From contig DHJB01000061.1 of assembly GCA_002404115.1 (NCBI GenBank), positions 22,927-32,104 of the forward strand: a DNA stretch of 9,178 nucleotides. The letters run 5' to 3'. The notes beneath the pieces were generated by a model that saw nothing but the letters and a program-made list of their open reading frames with translations, ran no database searches and was not told where the DNA came from. Positions 1-6,114 of this stretch are shown piece by piece (the stretch's first letter is position 1; each line of letters begins with the position of its first letter). Made by a program: the position numbers and the translations under genes. The stretch is from Microbacteriaceae bacterium UBA4731 (lineage in GTDB: Bacteria > Actinomycetota > Actinomycetes > Actinomycetales > Microbacteriaceae).

Positions 1-354
1 CCTGTGCCTGTCACTGCGACGCTGGCGGCGACTCCGTTCCAGCTGCAGTTCAGTACGGGGGAGAGCGTCACCGTAGAGGGTTCGGGGTTGATCGGTCGCA
101 GGCCGCTGCCGCAGCCGTCCGAGTACTTCGACCACCTCGTCCAGATCGCCGACGTCGGCATGTCGGTCTCGAAGACCCACCTCGAATTCGGTCAGCACGA
201 TGGCGAGTTCTGGGTGAATGACCGATTCTCGGGCAACGGCACCGTCATCTGTCGCCCGGATGAGGCCGCGGTGCGCTGCGAGCCGGGCCGCCGCTACCTG
301 GTGCCGCGCGGCTCGCGCGTCGAAATCGCCGATCAGTTCTTCGTACTCCGCTAG
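1..354 (+). CDS. FHA-domain protein (5' end possibly outside the window)
   Basis: This is a small protein consisting almost wholly of a forkhead-associated (FHA) fold, which in known families binds phosphothreonine peptides and often docks partners of Ser/Thr kinases or secretion machines. Counting from the GTG at position 4 (116 residues), the hallmark positions are G31-R32 in the first conserved loop, S56 and H59 in the 'S-x-x-H' loop, and N78-G79-T80 in the last loop. No signal peptide or membrane segment is visible. Only three bases precede the GTG, so no ribosome binding site can be judged and the true start may lie to the left; the FHA strands seem to begin near residue 11, so the domain itself looks complete. 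The TAG stop sits inside a CTAG-repeat palindrome. The next gene starts 62 bases downstream on the same strand and encodes an EccC/EssC-like ATPase. This suggests the FHA protein serves that complex, as the FHA domains fused to EssC do in Firmicutes. The domain call is firm and the role is inferred. Confidence 0.82.
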   Translation, partial: PVPVTATLAATPFQLQFSTGESVTVEGSGLIGRRPLPQPSEYFDHLVQIADVGMSVSKTHLEFGQHDGEFWVNDRFSGNGTVICRPDEAAVRCEPGRRYLVPRGSRVEIADQFFVLR

Positions 355-364
355 CTAGCTAGCG
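349..364. repeat. 16-bp perfect palindrome of tandem CTAG at the FHA stop codon
   Basis: CGCTAGCTAGCTAGCG is perfectly self-complementary and contains three overlapping CTAG units spaced 4 bp apart. It carries the TAG stop of the FHA gene (352-354). Because TAG recurs at a 4-base period, it places stops in all three forward frames, and by symmetry in all three reverse frames. The palindrome is seen directly. Any function, such as a protein-binding site or transcript structure, is unknown. Confidence 0.6.
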
Positions 365-416
365 CCGCAGCTCGAGAGCTCCTCGCCACCGTCGCGGGAG
401 AGGCTTTCCTCCACGG

Positions 417-3413
417 ATGACCGCGCCGGGCGCCGCGGGCCGGGCACGTTCTGGTTTCGTAGGCTGGGTGACTCGAACGACCGATCCGCTCAGCCTGCCG
501 CCACGCCCCACGGATCCGGCTCCCACCGGGTTCCCCGTGATCGCCAGCGTTGCGCCGCTCGCTGTCGCCGCGGTGATCTGGCAAGTCACCGGCTCGGCGT
601 TCGCCCTCGTCTTCGCAATCCTGGGCCCGGTGATCGCCGTGGCCGGCCTGCTCGATGGGCGCCGAACGAACCGGCGCCGGCGCCGGACGGATGCCGCGTC
701 CTACGCCGACGCCCTCTCTTCCCTGCGCGCGGCAGTCGCGGAGCGCCACGAGCTGCTGCGACGCTCGGCCTGGCAGCGGACGCCGTCTGCGGCCGGGATC
801 CTGTCCGGGCAGGACGACGCCGGGCGCTGGCGCCCATCGCTGGCCCCGCTCGTCACCCTCGGCACCGGCTCGGTCGAGAGCGGGCTTCGCCTCGACGGGT
901 CGGACCCTGCCGAGCAGCGCGAGCTGAGGGACTGGGCCGCGACACTGACGGGAGCGCCGATCACGGCTGACCCTCGCGGTGGAATCGGCATCGTCGGGCC
1001 GCCGGCGCTGTCGATGGCGGTCGCCCGCGGCGTGCTGGTGCAGGTGTGCTTCGCCCTTCCGCCCGGAACCGCCGGCCTGCAGCCGCCCTCTGCCGGGTGG
1101 AAATGGACCGCCGCGCTGCCGCACACAGACGCCCGCGCGCCTGCCGAGACCATCGTGGTGATCGAGCCGGGGGCGCCGATCGAGGAAGGGCAGGAACCCG
1201 CGGCGGGGCCGGATGCCTCCCGCCTCGTCATCGCCCTGGCCGCGACGGCCGACGGACTGCCACCGGGCTGCGAGACCATCGTCGCCGTGCACGGCCCGGG
1301 CCGTGCGGAGATCGTGCGGTCGCCTACGCACGCCTGGGCGTCGGAATTCCATCCGGAGCTGATCACCACCGAGCAGGCCGGCTTCTTCGCATCCCGGCTG
1401 CGCGAGCAGGCCAGGACGGCCGGACTGGCCGCCGCCCGCACCGCGCTGCCCGTCGCGGTGACGTTGGGCGACCTCCGGGGCAGGGCGGGCGAGGCGGCCG
1501 GGGAGCCGCCAGGGCTGACCTGCTGTATCGGCGTTGGCGAGCAGGGCGACGTGTCGCTCGACCTCGTCGCGGCCGGTCCGCACGCGGTGGTCGGCGGCAC
1601 GACCGGCAGCGGAAAGAGCGAATTCCTCGTGACCTGGGTGGCGGCCATCGCCGCCCGGTTCGCTCCGGAGCGGGTGACCTTTCTCCTTGTCGATTTCAAG
1701 GGCGGCGCCGCTTTCCGCCCGCTCCGCGGCCTGCCCCACTGCGTCGGCCTGATCACCGACCTGGACGAGCGGGAAGCCGAACGGGCGCTCCGGAGCCTGG
1801 CCGCCGAGGTGCGCTTCCGCGAACAGGCCCTCCGCGAGGCCGGCGTGCGTGACGTGGGGGAGATCCGGGAGGCCGGCGCGCTCCCGAGGCTCGTGATCGT
1901 CGTCGACGAATTTGCCACCATGCTTGACGCGTTCCCCGACCTGCACGCGCTCTTCGTCGATATCGCGGCCCGCGGACGATCCCTCGGCGTCCACCTCATC
2001 CTCTGCACCCAGCGCCCCGCCGGGGTCGTGCGGGACGCGCTCCTCGCGAACTGCAGCCTGCGCGTCTCGCTCCGGGTCAACAACCGCGCGGACAGCCAGG
2101 CCGTGATCGGCACGGATGCCGCTGCCGCCCTGTCGCCGGCCGCCCCCGGGCGCTGCCTGGTGCGCACGCCATCCGGCGGCACGCTGCTCTGCCAGGTCGC
2201 CACGACGACGGAGCGGGACATCCGTGTGATTGCCGCCGCCACGCGCTCCGGACCGAGCCCACGACGCCCGTGGCTCGACCCGCTGCCGGCCGTCGTCACG
2301 GAAGGCGACCTCCGGCGCGTCGACGACACCGCCGAACGGCGGGCGGGAGCTGCAGGGACGGACGCTGCGCGAGGCTACCGGCTGGGCCTGCTCGACGAAC
2401 CCGACCGGCAACGCCACCGCGTCGCATGCTACGACCCCCGCAGCGACGGACACCTCCTCGTCGTCGGCTCCGCCCGGTCGGGGAAGAGTTCGCTGCTCGC
2501 CGTGCTCGCGGCGCAGGAGGCGGTCGGCTCCGCCCGAATCGAGTTCATCGCCCCCGATGTGGAACTCACCTGGGATGCCCTTGAACGTGCGGGCCGCTCG
2601 GTCGCCGCTGGGCCCGTTGGGGGTGACCCCGCTCGACTCCTTCTGCTCGATGATTTCGATTCCGTCTGTGCCCGCTGGGATCCGGACCACCGGCTCGCCG
2701 CGATCGACCTGCTTGCCGGGGCCCTCCGCGACGGCCCGGTCTGTGGCCTGTACCTCGTCGTCGCCGTCCAGCGCCTCGCCGGGGCGCTGCAGCCGCTGCC
2801 GACTTTGTGCCGGAGCAGCCTGCTGCTGCGCCTGCCGAACCGGCAGGAGCACAGCGCCGCCGGGGGAGTCGCGTGGCTGTTCGACGATGCGCTGCCGCCC
2901 GGCGGCGGAAGCTGGCAGGGCGCCCGAATCCAGCTGCTCCGCCCCGACCCGGCGACGGCGAGCATGGCGCCGGCCGCCGCCACGCCGGGCATCGCCGTCG
3001 ATCCCAACCACACGCTGGTCGTGGTGTCCGCCGCACCGGCGCGCTCTGCAGCGACTCTGCGTTCGATGCTGGGCGGCCGGGGAACCGTCGTCGACATCGC
3101 CGGCGCGGCCGCGCGCGGGGACGGGCGCCTCGACGTGTCGGAGTCCGGCGGCGGCACCGCGTTCGTGGGCGACGCGGACTCCTGGCAGGCCCAATGGGGG
3201 CTGCTCGGCGCGCTGCGCGCGCGCGCGAACGTCGTGTTCGACGGCTGCAGCCTCTCCGACTACCGGATGATCAGCCGCCGGCGAGACCTGCCGCCACCGC
3301 TCGCCCCCGGCCGCAACCGAGTCTGGGTGCTCACGCCGGTCGGCGAGGTCCGCCGTGCCTCGCTCGCCCCCTTCCCACCCGACTCGTTCCCGCCTGGCGC
3401 CGACCGCGAGTGA
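417..3413 (+). CDS. EccC/EssC-like FtsK/SpoIIIE membrane ATPase (type VII secretion motor type)
   Basis: This 998-residue protein has the architecture of the ATPase that powers type VII secretion of WXG100 proteins. Two adjacent hydrophobic segments (about 39-55 and 58-79) follow a proline-rich N-terminus and are followed by a strongly basic stretch (81-90), giving a membrane anchor with the motor in the cytoplasm. Domain 1 has a Walker A GGTTGSGKS at 393-401, a downstream FKGG element typical of FtsK/EccC, a Walker B ending D497-E498, and a following SLGVHL...TQR segment. Domain 2 has Walker A GSARSGKS at 684-691, but its Walker B ends D745-D746, so the usual catalytic Glu is missing. A third region (about 860-998) lacks a Walker A and may be a degenerate ATPase module. 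ESX EccC proteins usually carry three ATPase domains and EssC adds N-terminal FHA domains; here FHA is a separate gene just upstream. The ATG at 417 has a GGGAGAGG about 13 nt upstream, which is somewhat far; GTG at 468 is an alternative. The stop codon lies inside an inverted repeat. Substrates are not in this window. The family is firm; assignment to type VII secretion is likely but not proven. Confidence 0.88.
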   Translation: MTAPGAAGRARSGFVGWVTRTTDPLSLPPRPTDPAPTGFPVIASVAPLAVAAVIWQVTGSAFALVFAILGPVIAVAGLLDGRRTNRRRRRTDAASYADALSSLRAAVAERHELLRRSAWQRTPSAAGILSGQDDAGRWRPSLAPLVTLGTGSVESGLRLDGSDPAEQRELRDWAATLTGAPITADPRGGIGIVGPPALSMAVARGVLVQVCFALPPGTAGLQPPSAGWKWTAALPHTDARAPAETIVVIEPGAPIEEGQEPAAGPDASRLVIALAATADGLPPGCETIVAVHGPGRAEIVRSPTHAWASEFHPELITTEQAGFFASRLREQARTAGLAAARTALPVAVTLGDLRGRAGEAAGEPPGLTCCIGVGEQGDVSLDLVAAGPHAVVGGTTGSGKSEFLVTWVAAIAARFAPERVTFLLVDFKGGAAFRPLRGLPHCVGLITDLDEREAERALRSLAAEVRFREQALREAGVRDVGEIREAGALPRLVIVVDEFATMLDAFPDLHALFVDIAARGRSLGVHLILCTQRPAGVVRDALLANCSLRVSLRVNNRADSQAVIGTDAAAALSPAAPGRCLVRTPSGGTLLCQVATTTERDIRVIAAATRSGPSPRRPWLDPLPAVVTEGDLRRVDDTAERRAGAAGTDAARGYRLGLLDEPDRQRHRVACYDPRSDGHLLVVGSARSGKSSLLAVLAAQEAVGSARIEFIAPDVELTWDALERAGRSVAAGPVGGDPARLLLLDDFDSVCARWDPDHRLAAIDLLAGALRDGPVCGLYLVVAVQRLAGALQPLPTLCRSSLLLRLPNRQEHSAAGGVAWLFDDALPPGGGSWQGARIQLLRPDPATASMAPAAATPGIAVDPNHTLVVVSAAPARSAATLRSMLGGRGTVVDIAGAAARGDGRLDVSESGGGTAFVGDADSWQAQWGLLGALRARANVVFDGCSLSDYRMISRRRDLPPPLAPGRNRVWVLTPVGEVRRASLAPFPPDSFPPGADRE

Positions 3414-3466
3414 GCAGTTTCGACGCCACCGCGGGGCCGGGAACCGCAGAAACTGCTCACTCGCGG
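3404..3466. repeat. 18-bp perfect inverted repeat, 27-nt loop, at the ATPase 3' end
   Basis: The left arm at 3404-3421 (CCGCGAGTGAGCAGTTTC) and the right arm at 3449-3466 are exact reverse complements with a 27-nt GC-rich loop. The left arm covers the last ten bases of the upstream reading frame, including its TGA, so the final residues and the stop are supplied by the repeat. It lies between two convergent genes and could act as a bidirectional terminator, although no T-run follows either arm. It could equally be a copy of a dispersed palindromic element. The symmetry is seen directly; the role is inferred. Confidence 0.8.
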
Positions 3467-3486
3467 GATTGGGCGGGAGCGGGAGC

Positions 3487-3536
3487 GGAGGGGAGAGGAG
3501 AGGGGAGGAGAGGGGAAGGAGAGAGGAAGGAGAGAG
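3487..3536. repeat. 50-nt uninterrupted purine tract (G/A) between convergent genes
   Basis: The top strand has only G and A from 3487 to 3536, flanked by further G-rich sequence from about 3471. It contains short internal repeats, such as GAGAGGGGA twice and GGAGAGAG twice. The ald stop codon is four bases further right, so the ald transcript would carry a C/U-rich tail straight after its stop. Such a G-poor, C-rich RNA resembles a Rho loading region, and such duplexes can adopt non-B structure. The composition is observed; both roles are inference. Confidence 0.55.
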
Positions 3537-3540
3537 CGAG

Positions 3541-4656
3541 TTAGGCGAGGACCTCGGCGAGCTCGCGGTGGGTGAGGCCGTGCGCGGCGGCGACCGGGGC
3601 GCTGGTGACGGAGCCGCCGAAAGTGTTCAGGCCCAGGGCAAGCGAAGCATCCGCGCGCAGGGCATCCTTCCAGCCACGGTTCGCGACGGCGCGCACGTAG
3701 GGGAGGGTCGCATTCGTGAGCGCGTAGGTGGAGGTGCTCGGCACGGCTCCCGGCATGTTCGCGACACAGTAAAACAGGGACTGGTGCACCGTGAAGGTGG
3801 GGTCGGCGTGCGTTGTCGGCCGGGAGTCGGCGAAGCAGCCGCCCTGGTCGACGGCGATGTCGACGAGCACGCTGCCCGGTTTCATCCGGGAAACGAGCTC
3901 ATTGCTGACCAGCTTGGGAGCCTTGGCGCCGGGGATGAGCACCGAACCGATGACCATGTCCGATTCGACGACGGCCTTGTCGATTTCGAAGCTGTTCGAG
4001 GTGATCGTCTTCACGCGCCCGAAGTACAGGTCGTCGAGCTCGCGCAGGCGGAACAGGTTCGTGTCGAGCACGGTGACCTCGGCGCCCAGGCCGAGCGCAA
4101 TCTGCATGGCAGCGGTCCCGGCGACACCCCCGCCGAGCACGGTGATCTTCGCGGGGTGGGTTCCGGGAACGCCGGGAACGAGCAGGCCAGGGCCGCCGTT
4201 GGGCTTGAGCATCGCGTTGGCGCCGACGATGGGCGCAAGGCGACCCGCGACCTCGCTCATCGGGGCGAGCAGGGGCAGCGCACGCGAGGGCAGCTGCACG
4301 GTTTCGTACGCGATCGCGGTGACGCCCGCCTCAAGCAGGGCGTGGGTCAGTTCGGGCTCCGCGGCCAGGTGCAGGTAGGTGAAGAGCACGAGGTCGGCGC
4401 GGAAGTAGCCGTATTCGCTTTCGACCGGCTCCTTCACTTTGAGCAGCAGTTCGGCGGCGGCCCAGGTGGATGCCGCATCCGGCATGATCGTCGCGCCGGC
4501 AGCCGCGTAGCTGTCATCGGTGATCGACGAGCCTACGCCCGCGCCGGCCTCGACGAGCACCTCGTGTCCATGAGAAACAAGCTCGTGCACGCCCGCGGGG
4601 GTGATCGCAACCCGGAACTCGTTGTTCTTGATTTCTTTGGGGACGGCGACCTTCAT
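3541..4656 (-). CDS. ald: Alanine dehydrogenase
   Basis: This enzyme carries out the NAD-dependent oxidative deamination of L-alanine to pyruvate and ammonium, and the reverse reductive amination, in the cytoplasm. The product is 371 residues, the length I recall for mycobacterial Ald. The expected active-site residues fall at canonical positions: R15 and K75 (pyruvate binding), H96 and D270 (catalysis). The nucleotide-binding loop is GGGVAG at 175-180 with D198 at the end of the following strand, the position that binds the NAD ribose. The start ATG (complement of 4654-4656) is chosen because AAGGAG lies 4 nt upstream and the N-terminus MKVAVPKEIKNNEFR is the family's. The open frame continues upstream to 4776, but that part has no family resemblance. 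The gene is transcribed away from the polyamine-type transporter and converges on the ATPase gene. Lrp/AsnC-type regulators such as mycobacterial AldR often control ald, but none is encoded here. No damage or truncation is seen. Confidence 0.97.
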   Translation of the reverse strand: MKVAVPKEIKNNEFRVAITPAGVHELVSHGHEVLVEAGAGVGSSITDDSYAAAGATIMPDAASTWAAAELLLKVKEPVESEYGYFRADLVLFTYLHLAAEPELTHALLEAGVTAIAYETVQLPSRALPLLAPMSEVAGRLAPIVGANAMLKPNGGPGLLVPGVPGTHPAKITVLGGGVAGTAAMQIALGLGAEVTVLDTNLFRLRELDDLYFGRVKTITSNSFEIDKAVVESDMVIGSVLIPGAKAPKLVSNELVSRMKPGSVLVDIAVDQGGCFADSRPTTHADPTFTVHQSLFYCVANMPGAVPSTSTYALTNATLPYVRAVANRGWKDALRADASLALGLNTFGGSVTSAPVAAAHGLTHRELAEVLA

Positions 4657-4896
4657 GACGCTCCTTCTGCTGAAGAGGGACAGCTCTGTCTCTGCCGGCA
4701 AGCCTACCGCCGCCGGACTGCCGGTTTCGAACGCGGATTCCACATACGAGTGCTGATTTCGTGAGAAACAAGGCAAAAAATTAACGATTTGGTCACTCCG
4801 GTGTGTGCCGGACGTTCGATTGTGCGAGTATCAATCCACTCGCAAGGTTGCGACGTGTTGAGAGTGTGCCCGCTGAAAACGCAAGGAGACCCGACC
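4657..4896. promoter_or_regulatory. Divergent ald / polyamine-transporter intergenic regulatory region
   Basis: These 240 bases separate the two start codons and should hold both promoters. They are more AT-rich than the genes, especially around 4760-4792. For ald (leftward), a weak candidate is TAGGCT (complement of 4701-4706) with TCGAAA (complement of 4725-4730) 18 nt upstream. For the transporter (rightward), a weak -10 candidate is TATCAA at 4829-4834 with no good -35. Ribosome binding sites are clear on both sides: AAGGAG as the complement of 4661-4666 for ald and AAGGAG at 4883-4888 for the binding protein. The promoter hexamers are guesses; the divergent layout is certain. Confidence 0.5.
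4818..4853. promoter_or_regulatory. Cluster of overlapping inverted half-sites (TGCGA), candidate operator
   Basis: Three TGCGA half-sites occur in alternating orientation. TGCGAGT at 4823-4829 faces ACTCGCA at 4838-4844 (7-bp perfect arms, 8-bp spacer). The second of these also pairs with the third, as TCGCAA at 4840-4845 against TTGCGA at 4848-4853 (6-bp perfect arms, 2-bp spacer). An overlapping GATTG at 4818-4822 faces CAATC at 4832-4836. The cluster sits 44-79 nt before the transporter start codon and overlaps a weak -10 candidate, a suitable place for repressor binding. An RNA-level hairpin is the alternative. No regulator gene is in the window. Confidence 0.45.
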
Positions 4897-6114
4897 ATGA
4901 AGCCCAAGGAATTGCCAGCCGATCCCATGATCCGGCAGCTCATTCGTCAGGCCCAGCGGGCTCAGATCGGCCGCCGCGGCCTTCTGACCGGCGCTGGTGC
5001 CGGCGCAGCGGCTCTCGCCCTCGCCGCCTGCTCCACCGGCGGAGGCGGCAGCACCAAGCCCGCGCCGGCCAAGGACAAGTCCGACACGGACAAGACCCTG
5101 AACTGGGCGAACTGGGCGGCCTACATCGACGAGGACGATGCGGGTAACTACCCGACCGTCCAGGCCCTCACCAAGGAGACCGGCATAAAGGTCAACTACG
5201 ACGTGGCCGTCGATGACAACAACACGTATTACGGAAAGGTCAAGGATCAGCTCGCGCTGGGCCAGGACATCGGCGCGGACACTGTGTGCCTCACCGACTG
5301 GATGGTCGCGCGCTGGATCCGGTTGGGATACACGCAGAAGCTCGACCACAAGAACATCCCCAACCTCAAGAACCTCACCCCCAGCCTGGTGAACGTCGAC
5401 TTCGACAAGGGCCGCAACCAGTCGGTTCCGTGGCAGGGTGGTTTCGCCGGCATCTGCTGGAACAAGGACAAGCTTCCGAATGGTCTGAAATCGGTCGACG
5501 ATCTCTGGGATCCGAAGCTCAAGGGCCGCGTTGGCGTGCTGTCCGAGATGCGAGACACGATCGGCCTGATCATGCTGCAGAACGGCGTCGACATCTCCGG
5601 CAAGTGGGGCGACGACGAGTTCAACGCCGCGAGCGACATCTTCGCGAAGCAGGTCAACGACGGCCAGATCCGCAACATCAAGGGCAACGCCTACCTCGAG
5701 GACCTCAAGAGCGGGGACACGCTCGCGGCGATCTGCTGGTCCGGCGACATCACCGTGATCAACGCCGAGGCCGGCGACCACTGGGAGTTCGCGATCCCGA
5801 CCGGCGGCGGCACCCTCTGGAACGACAACTTCCTCGTCCCCGTCGGGTCAGCGCACAAGGCCAACGCCGAGAAGCTGATCAACTACTACTACGAGCCCGA
5901 AGTCGCCGCGGAGGTCGCTGCCTGGGTGAACTACATCACCCCGGTGGTCGGCGCCAAAGAAGCGGCGATGAAGATCGACCCCGAGCTCGCGCAGAACCAA
6001 CTCATCTTCCCGAGCGAGGAGACCCTCGCGAAGTCGCGCGTGTTCCGCGGTCTCAGTGCGGTCGAAGAGCAGAAGTACGACGCTGCGTTCCAGAAGGTCC
6101 TCCTCGGCGCATGA
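4897..6114 (+). CDS. potD: Spermidine/putrescine-type ABC transporter substrate-binding lipoprotein
   Basis: This 405-residue extracytoplasmic binding protein should capture a polyamine and deliver it to the permeases encoded downstream. The N-terminus has a hydrophilic lead of about 25 residues, a twin arginine at R26-R27, a hydrophobic stretch, and a lipobox LAAC with the lipidated Cys at C45, suggesting a Tat-exported, membrane-anchored lipoprotein. After a Gly/Lys/Asp-rich linker the mature domain opens with NWANWAAY. W73 and Y76 match the ligand-stacking Trp and Tyr of E. coli PotD. W281, W308 and D310 match the later Trp/Trp/Asp binding residues, and E217 and D220 could be the acidic pair contacting amines (alignment done from memory). 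The ATG at 4897 is chosen because AAGGAG lies 8 nt upstream; the frame extends back to 4789 without signal-like sequence. The stop overlaps the next start (ATGA). It heads the four-gene operon. The polyamine-family call is strong; the exact ligand (putrescine, spermidine or another amine) cannot be read from sequence. Confidence 0.92.
   Translation: MKPKELPADPMIRQLIRQAQRAQIGRRGLLTGAGAGAAALALAACSTGGGGSTKPAPAKDKSDTDKTLNWANWAAYIDEDDAGNYPTVQALTKETGIKVNYDVAVDDNNTYYGKVKDQLALGQDIGADTVCLTDWMVARWIRLGYTQKLDHKNIPNLKNLTPSLVNVDFDKGRNQSVPWQGGFAGICWNKDKLPNGLKSVDDLWDPKLKGRVGVLSEMRDTIGLIMLQNGVDISGKWGDDEFNAASDIFAKQVNDGQIRNIKGNAYLEDLKSGDTLAAICWSGDITVINAEAGDHWEFAIPTGGGTLWNDNFLVPVGSAHKANAEKLINYYYEPEVAAEVAAWVNYITPVVGAKEAAMKIDPELAQNQLIFPSEETLAKSRVFRGLSAVEEQKYDAAFQKVLLGA

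Noticed and set aside
351..3194. A 947-codon open frame antisense to the ATPase gene
   Set aside because: It is a by-product of GC-rich codon use in the real gene. The translation is low-complexity Arg/Gly/Ala-rich with no domain, while the sense strand encodes clear ATPase motifs.
3214..3228. Alternating GC run within the ATPase gene, possible Z-DNA
   Set aside because: It is short and is explained by Arg/Ala codons in a GC-rich gene.
3355..4764. A 469-codon forward open frame across the intergenic region and ald
   Set aside because: It runs opposite to ald, whose catalytic residues are all intact. The translation has no recognisable domain and includes the purine-tract region as Gly/Glu/Arg repeats.
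4657..4776. Upstream extension of ald to 4776
   Set aside because: The added 40 residues do not resemble the family N-terminus, while the internal ATG has an AAGGAG at ideal spacing and gives the expected 371 residues.
4753..4795. Possible GlnR-type nitrogen box around GAAAC at 4764-4768
   Set aside because: The partner half-site at the required spacing is absent in either orientation.
4789..4896. Upstream extension of the binding-protein gene to GTG 4789
   Set aside because: It would run through the regulatory region and put unusual sequence before the signal peptide; the ATG at 4897 has a strong ribosome binding site.
5286..6110. Fusion-like 275-codon extension in front of the ABC ATPase
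   Set aside because: It is an alternate frame of the binding-protein gene, rich in Arg/His/Pro, and ABC ATPases of this type start near the ATG at 6111.
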